DNA of 64,000 nucleotides from Thiocapsa rosea. GTDB lineage: Bacteria > Pseudomonadota > Gammaproteobacteria > Chromatiales > Chromatiaceae. How positions within the stretch are numbered: the stretch's first letter is position 1; each line of letters begins with the position of its first letter. Below, one piece after another: positions 34,753 to 44,799 of this stretch. Position numbers and translations under genes: made by a program. Below the pieces are notes generated by a model. It had not been told where the DNA came from. It saw only the letters and a program-made list of their open reading frames with translations, and did not search any database. The stretch lies in the NCBI RefSeq assembly GCF_003634315.1, contig NZ_RBXL01000001.1, positions 3,390,501 through 3,454,500 of the forward strand, in the 5' to 3' direction.

Positions 34753-35065
34753 CTTGCAGATCATCAAAGGGCCTGACGGGCAACCGGCCTTTGTCGTTCT
34801 GCCCTATGACGAGTATGTGCGGCACTATGCGCGCGCACATGAGCTGATTCCAAACGAGGTCGTGGGTTACATCATTCGTGATGAGATGACCCCGGCTCGC
34901 GCCTGGCGCGAGTACCTTGGCCTTACGCAAGCCGACGTTGCCGCGCGTGCCGGTATGACGCAAGCAGCCCTCTCGCAAATCGAATCCGGCGCTCACAAGG
35001 CCCGTAAGGCAACCAAGGCCAAGCTCGCCGCAGCGCTCGGGATCACCGTCGAGCAGATGACATAG
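34736..35065 (+). CDS. HTH antitoxin of the RelE-like toxin, 109 aa
   Basis: The C-terminal half is an XRE helix-turn-helix (LGLTQADVAARAGMTQAALS, then IESGAHKARKATKAKLAAAL, residues about 58-105). The N-terminal half begins LQIIKGPDGQPAFVVLPYDEY, a strand-rich segment resembling Phd/YefM-type neutralising parts. It overlaps the toxin gene and so is coupled to it. It probably represses its own promoter upstream of 34489. Confidence 0.85.
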   Translation: MNAPTDLQIIKGPDGQPAFVVLPYDEYVRHYARAHELIPNEVVGYIIRDEMTPARAWREYLGLTQADVAARAGMTQAALSQIESGAHKARKATKAKLAAALGITVEQMT

Positions 35066-35151
35066 GCAATGGGCGCGGACGCGTCCTGTCCGAGGTGACC
35101 TCCACTTGGCGGCCCGCAACTCTAGCGCCGGCCGCACCGATTCAGGCATGA

Positions 35152-36779
<1,628 letters not shown>

Positions 36780-36800
36780 GATATCGGAAAATATATCATT

Positions 36801-36886
36801 TTAAACCGCGTCCCCGCTAAGGGCCGTGGAAGCACGAGACGTCGAGCTCACTCGAAAATAAGCATCTCGCTCTGGACGCGGTTCAG
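36801..36886 (+). repeat. Repeat B, copy 4
   Basis: TTAAACCGCGTCCCCGC at the left, core AAAATAAGCATCTCGCTCTGG, right end GGACGCGGTTCA. Forms a 194-bp composite with repeat A copy 3. Confidence 0.88.
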
Positions 36887-36897
36887 CGCCGTAGGGT

Positions 36898-36963
36898 GGA
36901 CAAGCGACAGCGCAGTCCACCGAACCCCGCTCCGGCGCTGGTGGACTGCGCTGTCGCTTGTCC
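36898..36963. repeat. Long perfect palindrome, 24-bp arms
   Basis: GGACAAGCGACAGCGCAGTC plus CACC at 36898-36921 is repeated as its exact complement at 36940-36963 around an 18-base loop. It follows repeat B by 11 bases and lies downstream of gdhA. It may act as a bidirectional terminator between gdhA and mazF. Confidence 0.7.
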
Positions 36964-37124
36964 TACCGGCTGGTCCAACGATCAAGGCCGTTTTGAACGC
37001 GGGCGCTCGGGCCAACCGCGGGCCGAAGATCTCGTCGGTCTCGATGATGTCGGTGAACCTGTCCGGTCGTTGGCTCGGGAGTCATGCCCCGCCGGGGGCA
37101 TCGGCCGGTGATGACGACGGTCGA

Positions 37125-37451
37125 TCACTCCAGCATTCGAATCAAGATCTCGTGCCACTCTGCAACATCGATTTCACCCAGCTTTCCGGCGAGCCGACGC
37201 TTGTCCACGCATCGAATCTGGTCGAGCAGGATGCGCGCGGGTCGGCCGTTGAACAGGAGCTCCGGCCGGCATCCAAGTGGCTGACCTTTCGAGGTGATGG
37301 GGGCGACGATGACCCGAGGCAGTGCGGCATTCATGTCGTCCGGCGAGACGACCAAGGCCGGCCGCGTCTTCTTGATCTCCGTCCCGAGGGTGGGATCGAG
37401 ATTGACCCAATAGACGTCGCCCCGCCTGATGCCTTCGGCGTTCCTCACCAT
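37125..37451 (-). CDS. mazF: MazF/PemK-family toxin, 108 aa
   Basis: mRNA interferase. The SH3-like fold signature is complete: IRRGDVYWVNLDPTLGTEIKK, then TRPALVVSPDDMNAALPRVIVAPIT and the C-terminal LLDQIRCVDKRRLAGKLGEI. The conserved Arg and the TRP motif of the active site are present. The ATG at 37451 overlaps the end of mazE by 7 bases. Regulation is expected through MazE-MazF binding upstream of mazE. Confidence 0.93.
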   Translation of the reverse strand: MVRNAEGIRRGDVYWVNLDPTLGTEIKKTRPALVVSPDDMNAALPRVIVAPITSKGQPLGCRPELLFNGRPARILLDQIRCVDKRRLAGKLGEIDVAEWHEILIRMLE

Positions 37452-37681
37452 TCCCAATCTCCGCTATCGGAGTCGGGCGGCAGTCCATCCCAGGCGTCCG
37501 GATCGTTTTCGGGTCGATAGCCGTCGAACCAGCCCGCGCGAGTCTGGCTGACGGGCTCGATGACGATCCGAGTCCCTTCAAGTCGCAGCTCGATCTCGTC
37601 CCGGATGCCGCACTCGGCCAAGAGTGCCGCAGGGATCAGCACGCCCCGGGAATTCCCGATCTTTCTCAATGTGGTTCGCAT
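37445..37681 (-). CDS. mazE: MazE/AbrB-type antitoxin, 78 aa
   Basis: A swapped-hairpin AbrB DNA-binding domain at the N terminus (TTLRKIGNSRGVLIPAALLA, EIELRLEGTRIVIEPV) is followed by an acidic tail (GYRPENDPDAWDG, DSDSGDWEW) that binds MazF. The ATG at 37681 starts the hairpin; an in-frame extension of 12 codons upstream is unlikely. Third toxin-antitoxin module within 7 kb. Confidence 0.92.
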   Translation of the reverse strand: MRTTLRKIGNSRGVLIPAALLAECGIRDEIELRLEGTRIVIEPVSQTRAGWFDGYRPENDPDAWDGLPPDSDSGDWEW

Positions 37682-37769
37682 GATCTGATCCTGGATGTAA
37701 TAACTTGGTGAGTACATCTCAATCGGTCGCCATGATCAAGAGGCAAGACCGTTCCGCCGAGCTCGGCCC

Positions 37770-40451
37770 TCAGCCCGCCGCCTGATAACACACCAATCGC
37801 TGGCACAAGACATCCGCGACCACGCGCAGACCGGTGTCGCGCGCATCGAGCCAGGTGAGGGCTGCCGCGACGGCGTCGTCCGGGGGGTCTTCCAGATCGA
37901 GCGGGAGTCGAGTGGATGCCGGCAGGGCGCTCAGCCAGGCGGGGTTGTAGCTGGCCTCGCCGAGATGCGGGAAGAGGGCGACGTAGGCGATCTGGGATTC
38001 GACGAGATCCTGGAAGAAGTGCGAGCCGAAGGAGAGGTCCGGCACCATGCCGTCGCCGAGCTCGGCGACCTCGGCGATGACGGCGACCAGGCTGATGTCG
38101 GAGAAGCGGATGGGCACGCCGAGCTCGGGTGAGCTGGTGCCCCAACGGCCGGGTCCGATCAGCAGGGTAGGGCAGTCGTCGCGATCGGCGATGCGGCGAT
38201 TGAGCTGTCCGACCAAGCGGGCGACGGCGAATTTCTGTACCGTGGTCAGGGCGCTGTAGCGCGGGCCGTCGACGTGGATGATGCGGGCGATCGGCTGGTC
38301 GATGTTGCCGCCCATGAAATGGCCGTCGGCTGCGAAGAAGAGGCGTCGGCTCGGCACCGCGACCGGGAGCTCGACACGTTGGTTGAGACCGAGGGTCTGC
38401 AGCGGTCGGCACTGGACGAGACTGAAGGACGGGGTGCCGTCGTCGGCGAGATGCAGGGTGAATTCGACGTCGATCGGGTAGGCGTAGGCGGCTTCAAGGG
38501 TCTGGAGCAGATGCTGCATCAGGTCGACGAATGCGGTCTCGCGCAGGAGTGGCGTGAAGGTGATGCGCCAGACGGGGTCGCCGCCGGTGCGCTCGCGTGC
38601 GCGTTGCGTTGCTTCGCGGTCGAGCTCGGCGCACCAGCGCAGCGGCAGCTCCGGGTCGCTTGTGAGGTGTCTCACGGCGAGCGAGCGTAACCGGTTGTCC
38701 GAGATATCGAGGACGTCGATGTCGTGCTGGGAGAAGCGCACGGCATCGTCGCGATCGCGGAAGGGACGTTTGTGGGGCTGATCCAAGGCCACTACGCAGG
38801 CGTGATCGCCCTCGATGCGGTCGACCGCGCGTGTGCCGAGACCCATCACCAGGCGGACCATGCCGGCAGTCGGGTCCATCGACTCCTCCCAGACGAAGGT
38901 GTTACGCGACACGCCTACGCCGGCGGCGTCCGGGAAGTAGTAGCGCCCGTGATAGCGCCCGCAGACACGTTGCAGGAGAAGCGCCATCGGCTCTTCGAGG
39001 TCGGCCAACCCGCGTTGGCGCCGGTAGGTGAGGGCGTCCTCGCTCATGGTGCTGGCGAAGACGCGGCAGATCGCCTCTTCGAGCTGGGCGAGCCGTTGCT
39101 CGGGCGAGCCTTGGTTGACGAGGAAGAGGCTCTCGTATTTGCCGGCAAAGGCGTTGCCGAAGCCGTCTTCGAGCAGGCTGCTCGAGCGCACCAGGATCGG
39201 ATACTGCCCGAAATAGTCGAGCATCCGTTCGAGCTCCGAGCGGACCTCTTCCGGAAGCCGGCCGCGCAGCATGTCCTCGCGCAGCGACTGGGCCTCGGTG
39301 AAATAGCCCGCCTCGGTGCGCTGGCGCATGATTCTGGGCCACCAGCCGTTGTGCACCAGGTACGAATAGTAGACATCGGACCCGAGAAAGAAGGAGTCGT
39401 GCGGCTCCAGATGACGTTCCCAGCGCTCGGGGTCGTCCTGCAACAGGATGCGGCGTGCGAGCAGCATCCCGACCGCCTTGCCGCCGATGTAGCCGCTGCC
39501 GATCATGCGTGCCCGGATCTCGATGAGATCCTGGAGGCCGAGATAGCGGCGCGCGAGCGCGACGATGCGCTCGTCCCGGCTGATCAGGACGTGATAGAGC
39601 TGCTCCAGAACCGTGCGGCGTCGCTCGCCGTCGGCGTCGTGATTTAGGACCTCGGCGGCATCGAGAAAGAGCCGATCCCAGTAGTCGAGCTGGCGCTGGG
39701 TGGTCTCGCCTTTGCGGCGTTCGAGGTCCGCATGGAGCCGGGTCGCGTCGCTGCTGTCGACCACCGGGCGAAACGCCTCGCCTTGGTGGATATGCGGCAG
39801 GAACATGGTCGGCGAGTGGCGCTCCCAGACCTTGACGGGTTGCACGTAGCAGCCGGTCTCGGCGCGTCTGACATCGATCAGGACCTGCGTCGTCTCGCGG
39901 ATGCGCGCCATCGTGGTGTAGCAGTGGCTGCGCGAGAGTAGGCCGAAATAGGCGACCGTATCCAGTTGATAGAGGTAGGGACAGATGACCTGGAAGAGAT
40001 TGCCGACCATCAGGTCGGTGGCCCAGGCCGAGAGCAGATCGGAGAGACAGTCGAAGACGTAGAAGGCGCCGCGGCCGTAGTCCGTGATCAAGCGGTGGAC
40101 GTGGCAGGTGAATGCCTCGAAGCCGCGCAAGGCGTCGATCGAGACGATCTTGATGCCCGGCCCCGGCGCGACCAGCGGCGCATGTCGGCCGAAGCGCAGA
40201 TAGATGATGGAGCGCTCGCCCGCGACGGCTTGGGCGACGAAGGGGTCGACGAAGCCGCGGTAGTCCTCGACGTCGTCGATACGCCAGACGACATTGTCGC
40301 CGATGCGCAGGCCGTCGAGGACGGTGTCCAGTCCGGCAAGTCCGGTCGAGACGCGCTCGGCGTCGGCTGCCGCGCCGGGATCCGTCGCGTCCGGCAGCGG
40401 GTTGGGCTCGGACGCGCGGACCTGACCGGCGGAGATCGTCGGCTCGGTCAA
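37770..40451 (-). CDS. PEP/pyruvate-binding (PPDK_N) protein with degenerate KaiC-like N terminus, 893 aa
   Basis: Residues about 33-220 resemble a RecA/KaiC fold (STGLAGLDTVLDGLRIGDNV) but the nucleotide-binding P-loop GxxxxGKT is replaced by IGDNVVWRIDDVEDYRGF, so ATP binding there is doubtful. Residues about 330-700 contain the ATP-grasp PEP-synthase/PPDK N-terminal domain (IGGKAVGMLLARRIL, YPILVRSSSLLEDGFGNAFA, YESLFLVNQG, VMGLGTRAVDRIEGDHACV). The swivelling His domain and the PEP/pyruvate TIM barrel of PPDK are absent. The TTG start overlaps the dsbA-like stop (TTGA). A regulatory or phosphotransfer role is possible; the reaction is not known. Confidence 0.8.
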   Translation of the reverse strand: MTEPTISAGQVRASEPNPLPDATDPGAAADAERVSTGLAGLDTVLDGLRIGDNVVWRIDDVEDYRGFVDPFVAQAVAGERSIIYLRFGRHAPLVAPGPGIKIVSIDALRGFEAFTCHVHRLITDYGRGAFYVFDCLSDLLSAWATDLMVGNLFQVICPYLYQLDTVAYFGLLSRSHCYTTMARIRETTQVLIDVRRAETGCYVQPVKVWERHSPTMFLPHIHQGEAFRPVVDSSDATRLHADLERRKGETTQRQLDYWDRLFLDAAEVLNHDADGERRRTVLEQLYHVLISRDERIVALARRYLGLQDLIEIRARMIGSGYIGGKAVGMLLARRILLQDDPERWERHLEPHDSFFLGSDVYYSYLVHNGWWPRIMRQRTEAGYFTEAQSLREDMLRGRLPEEVRSELERMLDYFGQYPILVRSSSLLEDGFGNAFAGKYESLFLVNQGSPEQRLAQLEEAICRVFASTMSEDALTYRRQRGLADLEEPMALLLQRVCGRYHGRYYFPDAAGVGVSRNTFVWEESMDPTAGMVRLVMGLGTRAVDRIEGDHACVVALDQPHKRPFRDRDDAVRFSQHDIDVLDISDNRLRSLAVRHLTSDPELPLRWCAELDREATQRARERTGGDPVWRITFTPLLRETAFVDLMQHLLQTLEAAYAYPIDVEFTLHLADDGTPSFSLVQCRPLQTLGLNQRVELPVAVPSRRLFFAADGHFMGGNIDQPIARIIHVDGPRYSALTTVQKFAVARLVGQLNRRIADRDDCPTLLIGPGRWGTSSPELGVPIRFSDISLVAVIAEVAELGDGMVPDLSFGSHFFQDLVESQIAYVALFPHLGEASYNPAWLSALPASTRLPLDLEDPPDDAVAAALTWLDARDTGLRVVADVLCQRLVCYQAAG

Positions 40452-41104
40452 CCCGCGGCCGTCTGCTCGCGCGCCATGACGATCAGGTCATCGGCGATGG
40501 CAAGCATTTCGGGGAAGCCTTTGGCCTGCTGACCGACCACGATGTACCGACCGCCGACGGTGATCATGGGCACGGCATCGACGCGATAGCGCTCCACGAG
40601 GGTGTCGCTGCGTTTGATCTGGGTCTCGACCGCGAACGAATTGAACAAGGGCTCGAAGGTCGCGACGTCCACGCCCTTGCTTGCGACCCAGGCGAGCACG
40701 TCTTTCTCGGTGAAGAGCTTGGTCCGGTCGTGATGCAGCGCCACGAAGACCTCTTGGTTGAGTCGATCCAGGTCGCCGCTGTATTCCAGCGCGTAGAAAA
40801 GTCGCGCGAGGTTGGTCCAGGCGGCCCGACCGAAGGTGACCGGAACCTGGCGGAAGGTGACGTCCTCCGGCAGCTTGGCGGCCCAGGGCTTGATGACCGG
40901 GTTCAGATCCATGCAATGCGGGCAGCCGTAGGAGAAGAACTCCAGGACCTCGATCTTGTCGGGCGCGGATCCCGGCTGCGGCGGCGAGACGGCGCGCCAG
41001 TCGCGGCCCTCGACCAGGTTGGCGGCGACGGTATGCAGCGGGAGCATTGCGGCACCGAGGGCGCCGATCATGGTTTGGGTGAAGCGACGGCGGGTGAAGG
41101 CCAT
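40448..41104 (-). CDS. dsbA: DsbA-like thiol:disulfide oxidoreductase, 218 aa
   Basis: Periplasmic thioredoxin-fold enzyme that forms disulfides in exported proteins. The signal has twin-Arg-like residues (AFTRRRFTQTMIGALGAAML). The active site is FFSYGCPHCMDLNP (CPHC, about 60), identical to E. coli DsbA, and the cis-Pro loop reads RVDAVPMITVGG (about 180). The helical insert lies between. Its stop overlaps the start of the PEP-binding gene, though no functional link is obvious. The ATG at 41104 lies 45 bases from repeat A copy 4, leaving little room for a promoter. Confidence 0.92.
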   Translation of the reverse strand: MAFTRRRFTQTMIGALGAAMLPLHTVAANLVEGRDWRAVSPPQPGSAPDKIEVLEFFSYGCPHCMDLNPVIKPWAAKLPEDVTFRQVPVTFGRAAWTNLARLFYALEYSGDLDRLNQEVFVALHHDRTKLFTEKDVLAWVASKGVDVATFEPLFNSFAVETQIKRSDTLVERYRVDAVPMITVGGRYIVVGQQAKGFPEMLAIADDLIVMAREQTAAG

Positions 41105-41148
41105 GGTGGATCTCCGGTCGGGATGAACGAGGTGGTGATTCGATAGGA

Positions 41149-41235
41149 TTAAACCGCGCCCAGCGCGGTACGCGATGGTCTTGGATGGGATCGGCCCCGG
41201 TGGATTTGACGACCGCTGGAGCCGGCGCGGTTTAA
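41149..41235 (+). repeat. Repeat A, copy 4 (solitary)
   Basis: TTAAACCGCGCCCAGCG left end, core TTGGATGGGATCGGCCCCGG, right end GGCGCGGTTTAA. No repeat B follows. It lies upstream of the dsbA-like gene, i.e. at a 5' and not a 3' gene end. Confidence 0.88.
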
Positions 41236-41454
41236 GTGTCGATTTGGCCGGTGATGATATGTCCCCGGCGCCGTCTGTGTCAGTACCGTCCGCGTGTCTG
41301 TCGGGGTTGTGCCGAGCCGAGCGAGGCACAACTTCCCCGCGCGCGGTGCTTCCGAACGACGACCCGACGCGTCTGTCGTTGCGTTGGAGGCTCGGGCCGC
41401 TGCTGGCGGTGTTGTGCTTCCTATCGTCAGCGCAACCTACGGCGTCGGCGCAAA
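41236..41454. other. Intergenic, with a short palindrome shared with 45.9 kb
   Basis: GTTGTGCTTCCTATCGTCAG followed by CGCAAC at 41411-41436 is nearly repeated at 45929-45954. No gene is supported. It is the 3' flank of the lipoprotein hydrolase gene. Confidence 0.4.
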
Positions 41455-42588
41455 CTATGGGTTCTTGCCGCAAAACGCGCTCGCCCTTGGGCCGCGCGGT
41501 GAGGTTGCTTCGCCCGACGGCAGGGGTGCCTCCTGATCCGCGAGCCAGGCGGCGATGTCGGCGCGTACGCGCGCTCCTTGGCGGTCGCGCGGCAGCATGT
41601 GCCAACCCTGCTCATAGAGAACGAATGTCAGACCCGGATCCGTGCCGGGTAGTTTCGCCAGAAATCGGCAGAATGCATTCTTGGGGATGATCTCGTCCTG
41701 TTCGCCGTAGAGCAGCAGGGCAGGGGTCTGCAGATGGCGCGCTGCGGCTTGTGCCCGGTCCATCAGGTCGGTGATGCCCCACAGGGCATCGATGCGGGTT
41801 GCCTTGATGACGAGCGGGTCCTTGCCCATGGCCTGCAGCATCTCGATATGATCGGACGGACTGATGCGGATCCCCTCGCCGGTCAGCTTCAGCCAGGGCA
41901 GGGTGCGCACGGCCCCGTCCAGGGCGAGGCGTTGATACCAGGGCATGGTGTCGCGCGACCAGACGGCGGGGGCGATCAGGATCAATCCGTCGACCGGCAG
42001 CGGCCCCTGCGCCGTTGCGGTCAGGACGACGGCACCGCCCATGCTCTCGCCCGCGACATAGAGACGGGCATCGGGATGGCGCGCACGCAGCAGATCGACC
42101 AGGTTGCGCAGATCCGCGGCAAGCCGGTCGCTGCCGTGCCAGCGACCGGGCAAGGCGGCGGCGCCGAAACCGCGCTGGTCGACCGCGTAGGTGGTGATCC
42201 CCGCGGCGGCAAGCTCGCGGCCCAGGGGGGCGAAGGCGTTCGCGTAGTCGTTGAAGCCGTGCAGTCCGAGCACAACCATTCGCGGAGGCTCGGCGCCGCT
42301 CCAGACGCGCAGGGGCAGACGATAACCGTCGTCCATCCGCGCAGCGTCGACACCGAGGCCGGGCGACCCTTTACTCGTGTCGGGGGATTCGACGATGTTC
42401 GGGGAGGCGCAGGACGTGAGCATGAGAACAATGATCAGGGCGGAGAGCGCATTGGTCCAGGGCGGGCCCGAGATGACTTTCGGCAGTGTCGTCGTGGCGA
42501 AGGATAGGATCCCGGCCGGGCTCGGCCCGCCGCGCCTGGGACGAAGCGCGTATACTGCGCCGCTGTGAATATCCTGCTCGAAGCCCAT
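41455..42588 (-). CDS. Lipoprotein alpha/beta hydrolase (lysophospholipase-like), up to 377 aa
   Basis: The hydrolase core has the nucleophile elbow YVAGESMGGAVVL (GxSxG), oxyanion strand MVVLGLHGFNDYANAF, acid YGEQDEIIP and His in EQGWHMLPRD, the usual order of monoglyceride lipase/lysophospholipase enzymes. Before it is a hydrophobic stretch ending in LTSCASP, a lipoprotein lipobox. The true start is unclear: ATG 42588 gives about 50 residues before the lipobox and overlaps the divergent ABC gene by 24 bases; no better in-frame ATG lies between it and the lipobox region. Substrate not determinable. Confidence 0.8.
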   Translation of the reverse strand: MGFEQDIHSGAVYALRPRRGGPSPAGILSFATTTLPKVISGPPWTNALSALIIVLMLTSCASPNIVESPDTSKGSPGLGVDAARMDDGYRLPLRVWSGAEPPRMVVLGLHGFNDYANAFAPLGRELAAAGITTYAVDQRGFGAAALPGRWHGSDRLAADLRNLVDLLRARHPDARLYVAGESMGGAVVLTATAQGPLPVDGLILIAPAVWSRDTMPWYQRLALDGAVRTLPWLKLTGEGIRISPSDHIEMLQAMGKDPLVIKATRIDALWGITDLMDRAQAAARHLQTPALLLYGEQDEIIPKNAFCRFLAKLPGTDPGLTFVLYEQGWHMLPRDRQGARVRADIAAWLADQEAPLPSGEATSPRGPRASAFCGKNP

Positions 42589-43446
42589 GATCTCGTCCGG
42601 CTCTATCCTGGTGTGCGCGCCGTGGATGGTATCGGTTTTCTTGTCGAAGCCGGTCAGTGTTTCGGACTCTTGGGACCGAACGGGGCCGGAAAGACGACGA
42701 CCTTGGAGATGCTGGAGGGGATCCAGACCCCGACCTCGGGCACCGTACTGTATCGTGGTCGGCCGCTCGACCGCGCCTATCGCGAATCCGTCGGCATCCA
42801 GTTTCAGGCGACCGCGCTGCAGGATTTTCAGACGGTGCGCGAGTCGCTGACCATGTTCGCCAGCCTCTACCGGCGCACCGCGGACCGCGACGAGCTCATC
42901 CGGCTCTGCAATCTCGCGGAGATCCTGGATCGGGATACGCGCAAGCTCTCGGGTGGTCAGCGTCAGCGGCTGCTCTTGGCGATCGCCTTGGTCAACGATC
43001 CTGACCTGGTGTTTCTCGACGAGCCGACAACGGGTCTGGATCCGCAGTCCAGGCGTAATTTCTGGGGTCTGATCGAGACGGTGCGTCGGCGCGGCAAGAC
43101 GATCGTGCTGACCACACATTATATGGAAGAGGCCGAGCGGCTCTGCGATCGGATCGCGATCGTCGACCACGGGCGGATTATCGCCGAGGGTCAGCCTGCG
43201 CGTTTGGTTCGGGATCATTTTCCGGCAACCGTGATTCGCCTGCCCGAGTCCGCGTGGCCCGTCGGGGCTGCGCTTCCACCGACCGCGGAGCGACGCGACG
43301 GGACCATCGAGCTTTTTGCCGAGGAGGTTCCGCCGATGTTGGCCGAGATCGAGCGTGTGGGGGCCGATCTAACGAATCTGCGGGTGGCGACGCCGAATCT
43401 TGAAGACCTCTTTTTGAAACTGACCGGACATGATCTGCGCTCTTAA
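42565..43446 (+). CDS. ABC-2 exporter ATPase subunit, 293 aa
   Basis: Walker A GLLGPNGAGKTTTLEMLEG (about 37), Q-loop QFQATALQDFQTV, signature KLSGGQRQRL (about 130), Walker B LVFLDEPTTGLD (about 150) and switch His TTHYMEEAERL. The C-terminal extension fits drug/daunorubicin-type ATPases (CcmA/DrrA group). GTG start. The stop TAA is part of repeat A copy 5, and the permease follows only after the A-B composite, 280 bases downstream. Confidence 0.94.
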   Translation: MNILLEAHDLVRLYPGVRAVDGIGFLVEAGQCFGLLGPNGAGKTTTLEMLEGIQTPTSGTVLYRGRPLDRAYRESVGIQFQATALQDFQTVRESLTMFASLYRRTADRDELIRLCNLAEILDRDTRKLSGGQRQRLLLAIALVNDPDLVFLDEPTTGLDPQSRRNFWGLIETVRRRGKTIVLTTHYMEEAERLCDRIAIVDHGRIIAEGQPARLVRDHFPATVIRLPESAWPVGAALPPTAERRDGTIELFAEEVPPMLAEIERVGADLTNLRVATPNLEDLFLKLTGHDLRS

Positions 43447-43530
43447 ACCGTGCCCGGCGCGGTACGCGATGTTTTTGGGATTGGATCGGCCTGGGCAGAC
43501 TTCATAGTCGCTGGAGGATGCGCGGTTTAA
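43443..43530 (+). repeat. Repeat A, copy 5, inside the ABC operon
   Basis: CTTAAACCGTGCCCGGCG left end, core TTTTTGGGATTGGATCGGCC, right end GCGCGGTTTAAG. The ATPase stop TAA (43444-43446) lies in its left end. A 20-base AT-rich spacer follows. Confidence 0.87.
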
Positions 43531-43550
43531 GATATTGAAAAAGATATTAT

Positions 43551-43637
43551 TATAAGCCGCGTCCCCGCCAAAGATCGTGAATACACCAATTGTCGATCTC
43601 ACTCGATAATGCGCGTCTCGTACTGGACGTGGTTTAG
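43551..43637 (+). repeat. Repeat B, copy 5, inside the ABC operon
   Basis: TATAAGCCGCGTCCCCGCC left end, core TAATGCGCGTCTCG (diverged), right end GGACGTGGTTTAG. More diverged from consensus than other copies. Confidence 0.82.
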
Positions 43638-43726
43638 GCCCGTGGGGCTCGGGCTTACTCGATCCCTCGGTCTCGATCGTACGGCCTCGATCCTGCGGAT
43701 TCTCGTCCAAACACCCGGAACATCTC

Positions 43727-44779
43727 ATGTGGCGCCGTATCCTGACCATCCTCGTCGCGCGTAACCGCGAGTTCTATCGCGATCGGGCCGGCCTGTCGTG
43801 GAACATCCTGATGCCGATCCTGATGGTGCTGGCCTTTGCCTTCATCTTCACCGATACGTCGCGCGATGTCTTCAAGGTCGGCGTGATCGCGGACGGCGCC
43901 GAATTACCGGTTGCGGCCTTCCCGTTCCTTCAGACCCGCCACATCCAATTCATTCCGGTGACGGATCCGGCGGCGGCGATCGCCAAGGTGGAACGCCACC
44001 AGTTGGATCTTCTGGTGGATCCGAGCGAGACGTCGCGCTATTGGGTCAACTCGGATTCGGCCAACGGCTATCTCGTCGAGCGTCTCTTGTTGGGCGCGCA
44101 AGGCATCGGCGCTCGAACGACCATCGATCCGGGCGAATCCGCGCGGGCGACCCCGCAGCGGATGACCGTGACCGGTGCGGCCCTGCGCTATGTCGACTGG
44201 GTGCTGCCCGGCGTGCTGGCCATGAACATCATGTTCTCCAGTCTCTGGGGTGTCGGCTGGGTAATCGTGCGCTACCGAAAGAACGGCGTGCTGCGTCGCC
44301 TGAAGGCAACGCCGCTGAGTCCTTGGGAGTTTCTCACCGCGCAGGTGTTCTCGCGTTTGCTGGTGGTTCTGGGGGCGAGCCTGGTGGTCTATATCGGCGC
44401 CAGTCTTCTGCTGGACTTCCCGATGCACGGCTCCTACCTGGCGCTGCTGCTGGTCTATGTGGCCGGTGCGCTCTGTCTGATCAGCCTCGGACTGATTGTC
44501 TCGTCACGCCTGCGCACGGAGGAGGTCGCGGACGGTCTGCTCAACCTCATCTCCTGGCCGATGCTGCTGCTCTCGGGGGTGTGGTTTTCGATGGAGGGGG
44601 CCAGCGGCGCGGCCCAGATCCTGTCCCGGTTCCTGCCGCTGACCCATGTCGTCGAAGGTGCTCGGGCCGTCATGATCGACGGCGCCGGTGTGGTTCAGGT
44701 CCTTCCCCAGATTGGCCTGCTGGCCGGACTCGCACTCCTCTTCCTGACCCTCGCGGCCTGGATGTTTCGTTGGGAGTGA
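43727..44779 (+). CDS. ABC-2 type exporter permease, 350 aa
   Basis: Six hydrophobic helices: one at about 20-40 (LSWNILMPILMVLAFAFIFT) followed by a periplasmic domain of about 130 residues, then five helices from about 165 onward, ending LAGLALLFLTLAAWMFRW. The signature LSGVWFSMEGASGAAQILSRFLPLTHVVEGARAVM is typical of the ABC-2 family. It completes the exporter with the ATPase at 42565. Substrate cannot be deduced. Confidence 0.92.
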   Translation: MWRRILTILVARNREFYRDRAGLSWNILMPILMVLAFAFIFTDTSRDVFKVGVIADGAELPVAAFPFLQTRHIQFIPVTDPAAAIAKVERHQLDLLVDPSETSRYWVNSDSANGYLVERLLLGAQGIGARTTIDPGESARATPQRMTVTGAALRYVDWVLPGVLAMNIMFSSLWGVGWVIVRYRKNGVLRRLKATPLSPWEFLTAQVFSRLLVVLGASLVVYIGASLLLDFPMHGSYLALLLVYVAGALCLISLGLIVSSRLRTEEVADGLLNLISWPMLLLSGVWFSMEGASGAAQILSRFLPLTHVVEGARAVMIDGAGVVQVLPQIGLLAGLALLFLTLAAWMFRWE

Positions 44780-44799
44780 GTGGGATGGATGCGGTCGTA

